A DNA stretch of 64,000 nucleotides from Streptomyces sp. LUP30 (GTDB lineage: Bacteria; Actinomycetota; Actinomycetes; Streptomycetales; Streptomycetaceae): contig NZ_MJAJ01000005.1 in NCBI RefSeq assembly GCF_001746365.1, positions 528 to 64,527 on the forward strand, given 5' to 3'. Under the pieces are notes generated by a model. That model did not search any database. It had not been told where the DNA came from and was given only the letters and a program-made list of their open reading frames with translations. A program made the position numbers and the translations under genes. Numbering within the stretch: the first letter of the stretch is position 1; every line of letters begins with the position of its first letter. Positions 17,675 through 25,576 of this stretch are shown one piece after another.

Positions 17675-18444
17675 GGGCGGCTCGTACCTCCGCGGCGCAT
17701 GGGATGTACAGCGTCGGTCCGCCCGGCCGGGCGGTGGAGTTCGAGGAAGACGCGGTCGTCGCTCGTCCACCGGCCGGTGAGGATCCAGCCGGTCGCGTCG
17801 GCGGCGTGCAGCAGGGCGGTGGCGCCGACCCGGGCCCAGGGAAAGGGGCGTCCGTGGCGGCCGTCGGCGTCCTCGACGCGGACGGTGAGGCGTTCGTCCA
17901 CGTCGTGCGGGGCCGCTTCGACCAGCAGGCGCCCGCCGGGACGGAGCAGTACGCGCAGGCGGACCAGCAGCGCCGTCGGGTCGCCTCCGATGCCGACGTT
18001 GCCGTCCATCAACAGCACCGTGCCCCAGCGGCCCTCTCGGGGCAGCCGGTCGAAGACGGAGCGCCGCAGGGCGGTTCCGCCCTGTCGCCGGGTGAGGGAG
18101 ACGGCGGCGGGGCTGACGTCCACGCCGAGCGCGGTCATGCCGCGGGCGGCCAGGGCGGCGACCAGCCGTCCCGGACCGCACCCGACGTCCAGGACGGGCC
18201 CGCTGCACCGGTGCAGTACGTCGGTGTCGGCGGCGTCGGGCGGGGCGCAGTAGCGCTCCACGTCCAGCGGCAGCAGGTCGGGCGTCCCTGCGAGAGGCGT
18301 CGTCATGCGGCGCAGGTACAGGGGACCGCGGCCGAGTCGCACGGCACGCCCGTAGGGGTCGTCCGTCCAGGGCTCCCCCGGTTCGGTGGGCGCGTACCGG
18401 TCGGCGCGTCGCCCGCTCGCCGGGAGCGGGGAGGACAGCGTCAC
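17671..18444 (-). CDS. SAM-dependent methyltransferase (class I)
   Basis: A protein of 257 residues. Its Rossmann core starts with VLDVGCGPGRLVAALAARG, the SAM-binding motif I, followed by an acidic strand end at GVDVS and LLMDGNVGIGGDP, as in class I methyltransferases. The first 90 residues are a charged region with no recognised domain. GTG 18444 is chosen because it lies just after the DUF2064 gene end (gap 86 bases); the ribosome site is weak. Its place between glycosyltransferase genes suggests it methylates a sugar or lipid-linked glycan. Substrate is not visible from sequence. Confidence 0.8.
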   Translation of the reverse strand: MTLSSPLPASGRRADRYAPTEPGEPWTDDPYGRAVRLGRGPLYLRRMTTPLAGTPDLLPLDVERYCAPPDAADTDVLHRCSGPVLDVGCGPGRLVAALAARGMTALGVDVSPAAVSLTRRQGGTALRRSVFDRLPREGRWGTVLLMDGNVGIGGDPTALLVRLRVLLRPGGRLLVEAAPHDVDERLTVRVEDADGRHGRPFPWARVGATALLHAADATGWILTGRWTSDDRVFLELHRPAGRTDAVHPMRRGGTSRP

Positions 18445-18530
18445 ATGGAGGTGGTCCTCTTCGGGCGGTGTCCGCTCGCCTGTCTCGGTCCGGGCGGTGA
18501 CAGTGGTGCGCGCGTCCTGCGCGACGCCGC

Positions 18531-19187
18531 TCAACGGACGGCCTGCGCGAGCGAGGCCATGGCGGTGGCGAAGCGGGAGCGGGGCGGGCAACAGGCGGCC
18601 ACCGAGGCGGCGTCGGCCGCCGTGTCCACGTCGCGCAGCGTCGGCAGTCCTCCGATGCTCAGGCCCGCGTCGACGAGCCTGCGCCGCTGAACGGCTCCGG
18701 TGCGGTCGGTGGACATCGCCACGCCCCTGACGAGGGCGCCGGCGCGGGCCGGTTCGGCGAAGCCCAGGGCCCAGAAGCCGCCGTCGGCGGCGGGGCCGAA
18801 CCAGGCGTCGTGCCCGTCGCGGCCGACCTCGGCCAGCAGGTCCGGGGTGAGCTGCGGGGTGTCCATGCCGACCAGCAGGGCCGGGCCGTCGTCGCAGAGT
18901 TCGAAGGCTGCGGCGATGCGCTCGTCGAGGCCGCCGGATCCCTGGGGCGCGACCTCGAAACCGGGCGGCAGCCAGCCGCCGGGGGTCCCGTCGAGGACGA
19001 GCACCCGGCGCCGGGCGGGCGCCCGGAGCACGGCGTGCAGGGTGTCGGTCAGGGCGGCCTCGGCCAGAACGGCGGCCTCCTGCGGCGTGTACGGCGGTGT
19101 GAGCCGGGTCTTGACCCGTCCGGGCACCGGTTCCTTGGCGATGACCAGCAGGGTGGGCGAGCCGGCGGTCGTGCGGCGGGGGTTCAT
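18531..19187 (-). CDS. DUF2064/TIGR04282 nucleotidyl/glycosyl-transferase-like protein
   Basis: A 218-residue GT-A-fold protein opening LLVIAKEPVPGRVKTRLTPP, the hallmark of the TIGR04282 family. GMDTPQLTPDLL and the FGPAADGGFWALGF strand follow, which contribute the metal-binding Asp residues in related transferases. It is always found beside GT2 enzymes, as here: the ATG overlaps the GT2 stop by 4 bases. The molecular reaction of the family is not settled; transfer or activation of a sugar in cell-envelope glycan assembly is the best guess. Confidence 0.8.
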   Translation of the reverse strand: MNPRRTTAGSPTLLVIAKEPVPGRVKTRLTPPYTPQEAAVLAEAALTDTLHAVLRAPARRRVLVLDGTPGGWLPPGFEVAPQGSGGLDERIAAAFELCDDGPALLVGMDTPQLTPDLLAEVGRDGHDAWFGPAADGGFWALGFAEPARAGALVRGVAMSTDRTGAVQRRRLVDAGLSIGGLPTLRDVDTAADAASVAACCPPRSRFATAMASLAQAVR

Positions 19188-19912
19188 CGGGCGCCTCCCG
19201 GAACGCTCGCGTCGAGGGCCGGCGCGACGGCCGGCGGCTCGGCGAGCACGGTGCGCATGTCGCGCACGGCCTGCCAGGTGCCGCGCCAGGTGCCGGTGAC
19301 CTTGGAGCGGCCCGCGCGCGGAAGGTAGGGCACATCGGTCTCCGTCACCCGCCAGCCGGCGTCGGCGGCGCGGACCACCATCTGCAGCGGATAGCCGGAA
19401 CGCCGGTCGGTCAGGCGCAGGGCGAGCAGCGCCTCCCGTCGGGCGGCGCGCATGGGCCCCAGGTCGTGCAGGCGCAGCCCGGTGCGACGGCGCACGAGGC
19501 GGGCCAGTTCCAGGTTGGCGAGCCGGGCGTGCAGGGGCCAGGCGCCGAGAGCGGTGGGCCGGCGTCGGCCCAGGACCAGATCCGCGGCGCCGTCGAGGAC
19601 GGAGGCGGCGACGGTCGGCAGCAGTCCGGGGTCGAGGGAGGCGTCGCAGTCGCAGAAGCAGACCACGTCGGCCGTCGCCGCGGTGAGGCCCGCGTGGCAG
19701 GCGGCGCCGAAGCCGCGCCGGGGTTCGTGGACCACGTGGGCGCCCAGGTCGCGGGCGATGTCGGGGGAACCGTCGGAGGAGCCGTTGTCGACGACGATCG
19801 CGCGCCAGCCGGGCGGAATCCGCTCCAGCACCCAGGGCAGGGCCTCGGCCTCGTCGAGGCAGGGCAGCACGACGTCCACGGAAGGGGGGGATGTGTTGAT
19901 CACCTCACTCAC
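19184..19912 (-). CDS. GT2 glycosyltransferase (dolichyl-phosphate-mannose-synthase-like)
   Basis: A cytosolic GT-A glycosyltransferase of 242 residues. DVVLPCLDEAEALPWVLERI is the nucleotide-sugar binding opening, VDNGSSDGS follows, and DCDASLDPGLL contains the DxD-type metal motif. The HDLGPMRAARREAL and RSGYPLQM segments match polyprenyl-phosphate sugar synthases. It would charge a lipid carrier with the sugar later used by the GT87 protein of the same operon. The GTG start at 19910-19912 has no clear ribosome site. It diverges from the response regulator at 20016. Confidence 0.82.
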   Translation of the reverse strand: MSEVINTSPPSVDVVLPCLDEAEALPWVLERIPPGWRAIVVDNGSSDGSPDIARDLGAHVVHEPRRGFGAACHAGLTAATADVVCFCDCDASLDPGLLPTVAASVLDGAADLVLGRRRPTALGAWPLHARLANLELARLVRRRTGLRLHDLGPMRAARREALLALRLTDRRSGYPLQMVVRAADAGWRVTETDVPYLPRAGRSKVTGTWRGTWQAVRDMRTVLAEPPAVAPALDASVPGGAR

Positions 19913-19949
19913 TGTACGGACGCAAAAACGGCATAAGGGATTTCGTGTT

Positions 19950-19966
19950 CTTACGGAACGCTGACG
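19950..19966 (+). promoter_or_regulatory. Direct-repeat box (CTTACG-N5-CTGACG) before the two-component genes
   Basis: Two hexamers 11 bp apart read toward the response regulator gene: CTTACG at 19950-19955 and CTGACG at 19961-19966. Exactly 37 bases later comes GAGACT (20004-20009), then 6 bases to the GTG. The same layout recurs before the epimerase gene and the 23667 membrane gene. Eleven-bp direct repeats are the usual binding pattern of OmpR-family regulators. Confidence 0.6.
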
Positions 19967-20015
19967 TCACCCGTCGCGTCCGTCGCGGGCCGGTTCCTGG
20001 TGTGAGACTCGGTAT

Positions 20016-20738
20016 GTGAAACGCGTACTCGTCGTCGATGACGACCCCACCGTCTCCGAGGTCGTCGCCGGATATCTCGACCGGGCGGGCTTCGCCGTGG
20101 ACGTGGCCGCCGACGGCCCCACCGCCGTCGCGCAGGCCGCCCGCCGCAAGCCCGACCTGGTCGTGCTGGACCTGATGCTGCCCGGCATGGACGGGCTGGA
20201 GGTCTGCCGCCGCATCCGTGCGAACGCGCCGCTCCCGGTGATCATGCTGACCGCGCGCGGCGACGAGGAGGACCGCATCCTCGGCCTGGAGGTCGGCGCG
20301 GACGACTACGTCACCAAGCCCTTCAGTCCCCGGGAGCTGGTCCTGCGGGTGGAGTCCGTGCTGCGCCGGTCCGGCGCGCCGACCGCCCCCGCCGGGGCGG
20401 CGGAGCCGTGGCTGCGCTCCGGACCCCTCGCCCTGGACCCCACCGCCCGGCGCGTGATCCGCGACGGCGTCGAACTGGCCCTCACCATCCGGGAGTTCGA
20501 CCTGCTGGAGTTCTTCATCCGGCACCCCGGGCGGGCGACGAGCCGGGAGCAGTTGATGCAGCGGGTCTGGGGCTGGGAGTTCGGCGATCTGTCGACGGTC
20601 ACCGTGCACGTGCGCAGGCTGCGCGAGAAGGTCGAGGACGACCCGGCCCGCCCGCGCCTGATCAGCACGGTGTGGGGCGTCGGCTACCGCTTCGACCCGC
20701 CCGGGAGCCAGGAAGGCGGGGTCGGCGATGGTCGGTGA
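20016..20738 (+). CDS. OmpR-family response regulator
   Basis: A 240-residue regulator. The receiver domain has acidic residues D8/D9, the phospho-acceptor D52 in VVLDLMLPGMDG, and the conserved Lys in YVTKPFSPREL. The C-terminal winged helix is complete (EFDLLEFFIRHPGRATSREQL pattern, VTVHVRRLREKVEDDP, VWGVGYRF). GTG 20016 begins directly at MKRVLVVDDD. No ribosome site precedes it, fitting a leaderless transcript from the hexamer at 20004. The kinase gene overlaps its 3' end by 11 bases, so the pair is co-translated. It likely binds the CTTACG direct repeats found at its own and two nearby promoters. Confidence 0.92.
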   Translation: MKRVLVVDDDPTVSEVVAGYLDRAGFAVDVAADGPTAVAQAARRKPDLVVLDLMLPGMDGLEVCRRIRANAPLPVIMLTARGDEEDRILGLEVGADDYVTKPFSPRELVLRVESVLRRSGAPTAPAGAAEPWLRSGPLALDPTARRVIRDGVELALTIREFDLLEFFIRHPGRATSREQLMQRVWGWEFGDLSTVTVHVRRLREKVEDDPARPRLISTVWGVGYRFDPPGSQEGGVGDGR

Positions 20739-21840
20739 CACGCTCCTCATAGCGCTCTACGCGGCGATCGGCGCGGCGGGCGCCGGACTGGTGGGTGCGG
20801 CGGCCCTGCGTGCGCTGCGCAACCGGTCCGTCTCCGTGTCCCTGGCCGTGGTCGCCGCCGTCACCGTGGCGGCGATGCTCGCCGGGACCATGCTGGTGTC
20901 GCGCGCGATGTTCCTCTCCGAGCACGACCTGTGGGTGGTGACGATGGTGTGCTCGATGGCCGCGGTCGTCTCGCTCGTCGTGGCGCTGCTCCTGGGCCGC
21001 AGCGTCGTCAGGGGCAGCCGGGATCTGGCGGAAGCCACGCGCGCCCTCGGGGAGGACGGCAGCTTCACTCCGCCGGCCGCCGCGCCGACGGCAGAACTCG
21101 CTCAACTGAGCCGCCAGTTGGCCGCCACCAGCAACAAGCTCGCCGCCTCCCGGGAACGGGAGCGGACCCTCGAGACCTCTCGGCGTGAACTGGTCGCCTG
21201 GATCTCCCACGACCTGCGCACCCCGCTGGCCGGTCTGCAGGCGATGACCGAGGCCCTCGAGGACGGCATGGTCGACGATCCCCGGGTGTACCTCACCCGC
21301 ATCCGCGCGGAGGTCGGCCGCATGAGCGGCATGGTCGGCGACCTGTTCGAACTGTCCCGGATCCAGGCCGGGGTACTGGCCCTCTCGCCGACCCGGATGT
21401 CCGTGTACGACCTCGTCGGCGACGCCATCGCCGGAGTCGACGCGCTGGCCAGGGAACACGGGGTGCGGCTCGTGGGCCACGGCGTCGACGCCGTGCCGGT
21501 GGAGGTCGACGGCCGCGAGATGTCCCGTGTCCTGGCCAACCTGCTCGTCAACGCGATCCGCCGCACGCCCGCCGACGGCACGGTCGCCGTCTCGGCGCAC
21601 CGCGAGGCCGACCGCGTCGTGCTGTCCGTGACCGACGGCTGCGGCGGGATCGCCCCCGAGGACCTGCCCCGCGTCTTCGACACCGGCTGGCGCGGCACGG
21701 ACGCCCGCACCCCGCCGGCCGGCGCGGGGCTCGGCCTGGCCATCGTGCGGGGCATCGTGGAGGCCCACCAGGGACGCGCGGCGGTGTGCAACGTGCCGGG
21801 CGGCTGCCGGTTCGAGGTGCACCTGCCTGCGGTGGTCTGA
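20728..21840 (+). CDS. Sensor histidine kinase
   Basis: A 370-residue kinase with three N-terminal membrane helices (about 5-28, 37-60, 70-92) and almost no extracytoplasmic domain, suggesting it senses a membrane signal. The HisKA motif is WISHDLRTPLAGL with phospho-His161. The ATPase carries the N-box LLVNAIRRTPAD, DGCGGIAPEDLPRVF (G1/F region) and GAGLGLAIVRGIVEAH (G2). It is the cognate partner of the overlapping response regulator. A strong bidirectional terminator follows 28 bases after the stop. Confidence 0.92.
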   Translation: MVGDTLLIALYAAIGAAGAGLVGAAALRALRNRSVSVSLAVVAAVTVAAMLAGTMLVSRAMFLSEHDLWVVTMVCSMAAVVSLVVALLLGRSVVRGSRDLAEATRALGEDGSFTPPAAAPTAELAQLSRQLAATSNKLAASRERERTLETSRRELVAWISHDLRTPLAGLQAMTEALEDGMVDDPRVYLTRIRAEVGRMSGMVGDLFELSRIQAGVLALSPTRMSVYDLVGDAIAGVDALAREHGVRLVGHGVDAVPVEVDGREMSRVLANLLVNAIRRTPADGTVAVSAHREADRVVLSVTDGCGGIAPEDLPRVFDTGWRGTDARTPPAGAGLGLAIVRGIVEAHQGRAAVCNVPGGCRFEVHLPAVV

Positions 21841-21867
21841 GACGCACCCGCCGGCAGCGATCTGAGG

Positions 21868-21923
21868 ACGACGACGGCAGGGCCGGCCCGGTGGGTGACC
21901 CGGGCCGGCCCTGCCGTCGTCGT
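21868..21923. terminator. Bidirectional terminator between kinase and epimerase genes
   Basis: Perfect 24-bp stem (21868-21891 with 21900-21923) and an 8-base loop between two convergent genes. This is one of the strongest hairpins in the window and should stop transcription from both sides. Confidence 0.9.
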
Positions 21924-21940
21924 GGAACGTGCGGACGATC

Positions 21941-22993
21941 TCACCCGGCCCGCAGCGGCGCCGAGGCGAACTCCGTCATGCCCTCCGTGAAGGGAACCTG
22001 CGGCTTCCAGCCCGACTCGTCGCGCAGCCGCTGGGAGGAGGCGGTGATGTGGCGGACGTCGCCGAGCCGGTACTCCCCCGTGACGACCGGCGTCGGCCCG
22101 CCGTACGCCTCGGCCAGCGCACCGGCCATCTCCCCCACCGTGTGCGGCTCTCCGCTTCCGACGTTGTACGCCCGCAGCCCGCCGTCCGGGGACCCGGCGA
22201 GCCCGTCCAGGGCCGCGAGATTGGCGCCCGCGACGTCCCGGACGTGCACGAAGTCGCGGCGTTGGCCGCCGTCCTCGAAGACGCGCGGGGCCTCGCCGCG
22301 TGAGAGGGCGGACCGGAACAGGGAGGCGACGCCCGCGTAGGGCGTGTCCCTGGGCATTCCCGGCCCGTACACGTTGTGGTAGCGCAGGGCGGCGACCCGC
22401 CCTCCGGTCGCCCGCGCCCAGGCGGCGGCCAGGTGCTCCTGGGCCAGCTTGGTGGCGGCGTACACGTTGCGCGGATCGGCCGGAGCGTCCTCTCCCACCA
22501 GACCGGCGGCCAGCGGCTCCCCGCAGCTCGGACACGGAGGCTCGAAGGCTCCCGCCTCGAGGTCGGCCACCCTGCGCGGTCCGGGCCGTACGACGCCGTG
22601 CCGGGAGCACTCGTACCGCCCCTCGCCGTAGACCACCATCGAACTCGCCAGGACCAGGCGCCGCAGCGCCGCTTCGGCCATCCCGGCCAGGAGCACCGCG
22701 GTGCCGAGGTCGTTGCAGCCCACGTAGTCCGGGGCGTCGGCGAAATCCTTGCCCAGTCCGACCATCGCGGCCTGGTGGCAGACGGCGTCCACCCCCCGCA
22801 GCGCGTCGGCCACCGCCTCCTTGTCGCGGACGTCGGCGTGTCGCCAGTCCGTCCCGTCGGGGATCTCGGGCGCCGTGCGGTGTGCGGCGGGCAGCAGTGC
22901 ATCGAGGACGCGGACCTCGTGCCCGGCGGCGACGAGAGCGGTGACGATGTGCGAGCCGATGAAGCCCGCACCTCCAGTGACCAGGATCAACAT
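21941..22993 (-). CDS. NAD-dependent epimerase/dehydratase (NDP-sugar type)
   Basis: An extended SDR of 350 residues. VTGGAGFIGSHIVTAL binds NAD; the catalytic triad is SSM...(V)YG with YAATK (Tyr-x3-Lys); ADVRDKEAVADAL and DFVHVRDVAGAN are typical of UDP-glucose/GDP-mannose 4-epimerases and dehydratases. A Cys-containing insertion (C-S-R-H then CPSCGEP) after the active-site strand is unusual for classical GalE and might bind zinc. The ATG is 7 bases from a -10-like TACGGT, so it is probably leaderless. It likely supplies a modified nucleotide sugar to the nearby glycosyltransferases. Confidence 0.85.
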   Translation of the reverse strand: MLILVTGGAGFIGSHIVTALVAAGHEVRVLDALLPAAHRTAPEIPDGTDWRHADVRDKEAVADALRGVDAVCHQAAMVGLGKDFADAPDYVGCNDLGTAVLLAGMAEAALRRLVLASSMVVYGEGRYECSRHGVVRPGPRRVADLEAGAFEPPCPSCGEPLAAGLVGEDAPADPRNVYAATKLAQEHLAAAWARATGGRVAALRYHNVYGPGMPRDTPYAGVASLFRSALSRGEAPRVFEDGGQRRDFVHVRDVAGANLAALDGLAGSPDGGLRAYNVGSGEPHTVGEMAGALAEAYGGPTPVVTGEYRLGDVRHITASSQRLRDESGWKPQVPFTEGMTEFASAPLRAG

Positions 22994-23044
22994 GCCACCG
23001 ACCGTAGGGGCCCCCGGCCGGTCGTGGGCCGTTCAGCTCGCGGA

Positions 23045-23061
23045 CGTCAGGGGTTCGTAAG
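23045..23061 (-). promoter_or_regulatory. Direct-repeat box before the epimerase gene
   Basis: On the minus strand CTTACG (23056-23061) and CTGACG (23045-23050) lie 11 bp apart. The box is followed after 38 bases by TACGGT (23001-23006) and after 7 more by the ATG. Architecture and orientation match the response regulator promoter. The box overlaps the stop codon of the upstream membrane gene. Confidence 0.6.
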
Positions 23062-23667
23062 CCTTTCCGGCTCCCGCATCCGTTCAGCCGGCCGGGCCGC
23101 CGCGACCGTCAGCAGGGCGAAGGCCGCGGCGAAGCCCAGCATGGTGAACACGCCCTTCGGCCAGAAGATATGGCTGTCCACGAACGACCAGCAGGCGGCG
23201 AACAGGACGGCCGCGCCCGGCAGGATCCGCGCACCGTGCCGCCGCCACAGCACCGCGCAGGCGGCGAGCGAGGCGACGGCCAGTCCGTACACCCCGGTCC
23301 GGCCCAACTCGTCGCCGGTGGCGAAGAGCCGCCCGGCCGCCCCGTGGACGCCGTGGTCGACCACCGTTCCGGCGGAGATGCCGGCCACCGCGTCCAGGCC
23401 GGAGTAGTACGCGGCGAAGCAGGCGCATCCGGCCCACGCGAGCACCGTCAGAACACCGTCCGCATCCCGGCGCGGCCGTCCCCACAACGGGACCACCAGC
23501 CCGAGGACGAGAAGAGGGAAGACGGGCAGCAGGACGATGTGCAGGCCCGCCCAGTCACCCGCCGTCGCCGACGTCAGATGCCGGGGGTGCACCAGGCCCG
23601 CGGCGGCCAACAGCAGCGGAGGGGCGGTGACCAGCGCCGTGACGCGCGCAGTTCGCAGAGATCGCAT
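23047..23667 (-). CDS. Six-helix integral membrane protein of unknown function
   Basis: A 206-residue protein with about six hydrophobic segments, short charged loops and a histidine-containing centre (GLHIVLLP, VVDHGVHGA, DSHIFWPKG). I do not recognise a family with confidence; Streptomyces genomes carry similar unnamed membrane proteins. The ATG at 23665-23667 is 6 bases from a -10-like TAGCGT and lacks a ribosome site, suggesting a leaderless message. The direct-repeat box 50 bases upstream links it to the two-component system. It precedes the epimerase gene by 53 bases, but that gene has its own box. Confidence 0.7.
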   Translation of the reverse strand: MRSLRTARVTALVTAPPLLLAAAGLVHPRHLTSATAGDWAGLHIVLLPVFPLLVLGLVVPLWGRPRRDADGVLTVLAWAGCACFAAYYSGLDAVAGISAGTVVDHGVHGAAGRLFATGDELGRTGVYGLAVASLAACAVLWRRHGARILPGAAVLFAACWSFVDSHIFWPKGVFTMLGFAAAFALLTVAAARPAERMREPERLTNP

Positions 23668-23716
23668 CCGCTCACGCTAGGGGCCCGGCAGTGCTCCGAC
23701 CCGGTCACCCGGTAGG

Positions 23717-23733
23717 CGTAAGACACCCGTAAG
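23717..23733 (-). promoter_or_regulatory. Perfect direct-repeat box (CTTACG-N5-CTTACG)
   Basis: On the minus strand two identical CTTACG hexamers (23728-23733 and 23717-23722) are 11 bp apart. The box is followed after exactly 37 bases by TAGCGT (23674-23679) and after 6 bases by the ATG. This is the most regular of the three boxes. Confidence 0.62.
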
Positions 23734-23814
23734 ACGTCACTCCCAGGGCGCGCCCGGCAGCTCTTGCCACAGCTCTTCCTACGGCTCTTCCTACGGCCCG
23801 ACCAGCACGGCACG

Positions 23815-24219
23815 TCACCGATCAGGCCGCCGCCGTCCGCGTGCGAACCCCCGTGCCGCCGCCCACAGCGCCGTCACCGTGACCACGGCCACCAGTGAGA
23901 TCAGCCAGTTGCGCGGGTAGTCCAGCGGCAGCACCGACGGGTTGGCCGTCCTTCCCGGCCGTAGCAGCACGGGAAGTGCCACGGCCGTCAACGCGCCCGC
24001 GACGAGGAGGGCCCCGCGCACCGGCCCCCGCGTGCCGCCCCGCACCACGACCAGCCCGACCAGCAGCACCGCCGGGGCGATCAGCACGTCATGCAGGAGT
24101 GCCGCGCCTCCCAGCCAGACGAGCACGTCGGCCGGGTCACGGACGTCCGTCAGCAGCGACGCCCCCACGCCCATGAGGGCCACACCGACGCTACCCACCA
24201 CCACCCGCAGCGCCTTCAC
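23815..24219 (-). CDS. Small membrane protein coupled to the molybdo-oxidoreductase
   Basis: A protein of 134 residues with about four hydrophobic helices and a basic C-terminus (RGFARGRRRPDR). GTG 24219 is preferred because GGAGGTGACGGC precedes it and because it overlaps the upstream oxidoreductase stop by 4 bases (GTGA), indicating translational coupling. No family name is certain. Its partner suggests a membrane subunit or assembly helper of the oxidoreductase; that is inference from coupling only. Confidence 0.7.
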   Translation of the reverse strand: MKALRVVVGSVGVALMGVGASLLTDVRDPADVLVWLGGAALLHDVLIAPAVLLVGLVVVRGGTRGPVRGALLVAGALTAVALPVLLRPGRTANPSVLPLDYPRNWLISLVAVVTVTALWAAARGFARGRRRPDR

Positions 24220-25352
24220 GCCGTCACCTCCAGTCGGCCCACCCATTTGGTCTGCAGCACACCCGGGCGGTTCGGGGCGATGAGCCGCGCCGGATATCCG
24301 TGGTCGGGGTCGAGTGCCTCGCCGTTGAGTCGCAGGGCGAGCAGGGTCAGCGGGTCACGGGCGTGCTCATGGCCCATCTCCGACACCCGGTATCCGCCCC
24401 TCAGCTGCAAGGAGACCACCCGTACCCGCGCATGGGCCGGCGCCCCGGCACGCTCCAGCAGATCCACGACGCGTACGCCGCCCCAGCGCGCCGACTTGCT
24501 CCATCCCTCCACACAGGCGATCGGCAGCTCCACCTCGTGCTGCGGCAGAGCGCGCAGCTCGTCCAGGGTGAGGGTGTAGGGCTGCGGACCGGCGACCACC
24601 AACCGGTACGCCTCGTCGGCGATCCGGCCGACACCGGCCGCCGCCGCCGTCCGGTTCACCGGCAGCGACTGCGGCCCCTTGTCCGGGTCCCGGGGTGCGA
24701 ACAGCAGGAAGTCCTTCAGCGGGGTGAACGACTGGCCCACGGTGGTGAGCGTGACGGCTCCGACCGCCGCGCCCACCGAGGCCAGCAGCGAGCGCCGGTC
24801 CGGTCCGTCCTGCGCGGGCAGGGCGAGCGTCCCCGGCGACCGGCGACTCCAGTGCGCGCTGATCTCCGGCGCCTTGACCGCCACGTGCAGCACCAGCGCC
24901 CCGACCACCAGCCAGGCCACCGCGTAGTGCACCGGCACGAAGGAGAACGGCCACGGGTACCACTGCGCGGTGTTCAGCAGCCCGGTCGCCAGCTCGAAGA
25001 CGGCGCCGGCGACCAGTACCCCCACCGACAGCCGCTCCAGGGCGTGCTTGACCGACTTCAGCGGTGGCCAGGCGAACAACCGCGGATACACCGTCCACAG
25101 CTTGGCCAGCAGCAACGGGATCGCCGCGATGCCGGAGGCGACGTGCAGGCCCTGCGTGAACCGGTACCCCCAGACCGGGCGGCTCGGGATGCCGTCGGCC
25201 AGCCAGCCGGGCGGATGCTGCATGAAGTGACTGATCAGCCCGGTGACGAAGCACACCGCGAACGCCGCCCCCAGCCAGCGGCCGATCGAGGTCGCCGTGC
25301 GGGAATCGTGCAACCGGCCCCGGAACGCCGGCGGAGACACGTGCAGTTTCAT
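24216..25352 (-). CDS. Membrane-anchored molybdopterin-dependent oxidoreductase (sulfite-oxidase fold)
   Basis: A fusion protein of 378 residues. The N-terminal about 180 residues form four membrane helices with histidines (ISHFMQHPPG, GLHVASG, VPVHYAVAW, VLHVAVK) like a di-haem cytochrome b561/b-type anchor. The C-terminal half is a molybdopterin (SUOX-like) domain with Cys280 in ELPIACVEGWS as the Mo ligand, and RGGYRVSEMG and YPARLIAPNRPG around the cofactor. It would pass electrons between the membrane quinone pool and a substrate outside. The substrate is unknown. ATG 25352 is chosen as the start of the membrane domain; the frame stays open upstream and there encodes a degenerate copy of the GLHVASG helix. 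Confidence 0.85.
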   Translation of the reverse strand: MKLHVSPPAFRGRLHDSRTATSIGRWLGAAFAVCFVTGLISHFMQHPPGWLADGIPSRPVWGYRFTQGLHVASGIAAIPLLLAKLWTVYPRLFAWPPLKSVKHALERLSVGVLVAGAVFELATGLLNTAQWYPWPFSFVPVHYAVAWLVVGALVLHVAVKAPEISAHWSRRSPGTLALPAQDGPDRRSLLASVGAAVGAVTLTTVGQSFTPLKDFLLFAPRDPDKGPQSLPVNRTAAAAGVGRIADEAYRLVVAGPQPYTLTLDELRALPQHEVELPIACVEGWSKSARWGGVRVVDLLERAGAPAHARVRVVSLQLRGGYRVSEMGHEHARDPLTLLALRLNGEALDPDHGYPARLIAPNRPGVLQTKWVGRLEVTA

Positions 25353-25398
25353 GTCCCCATCCCACCTGGACACGTGGCGGGTGCGGAACCATGAAACC

Positions 25399-25420
25399 CT
25401 TACGGAACAGGGACGTTCCG
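25399..25420. promoter_or_regulatory. CTTACGGAAC site with overlapping inverted repeat, upstream of the molybdo gene
   Basis: CTTACG (25399-25404) continues as GAAC and is followed by GGGACG at the 11-bp spacing. It shares 15 of 18 bases with the box before the response regulator but is reversed relative to the oxidoreductase start 47 bases away. CGGAAC-N6-GTTCCG (25403-25420) forms a perfect 6+6 inverted repeat over the same bases. Without a matching -10 this is a weaker candidate. Confidence 0.35.
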
Positions 25421-25429
25421 ACGGCAGGG

Positions 25430-25479
25430 CAGCCGCGGTGCCGGAGGTGACGTGCAGGCCACACGTGCACCGGTACCCC
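25430..25479 (-). repeat. Degenerate duplicate of an internal segment of the molybdo-oxidoreductase gene
   Basis: Bases 25430-25479 match 25121-25170 inside the downstream gene at 42 of 50 positions, offset 309 bp and therefore in the same reading frame. The gene copy encodes GYRFTQGLHVASG; the upstream copy would encode GYRCTCGLHVTSG. It looks like a relic of a tandem duplication or an older, longer N-terminus. Confidence 0.6.
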
Positions 25480-25576
25480 CGGCCGACCGAGGAAGGCGCC
25501 GTCGGGGAGCACACGGTCACCACCCCCGTCGATGCCGGGAGTTGAGCAGGACAGCACCCCCCGTTACGGTGATCCG

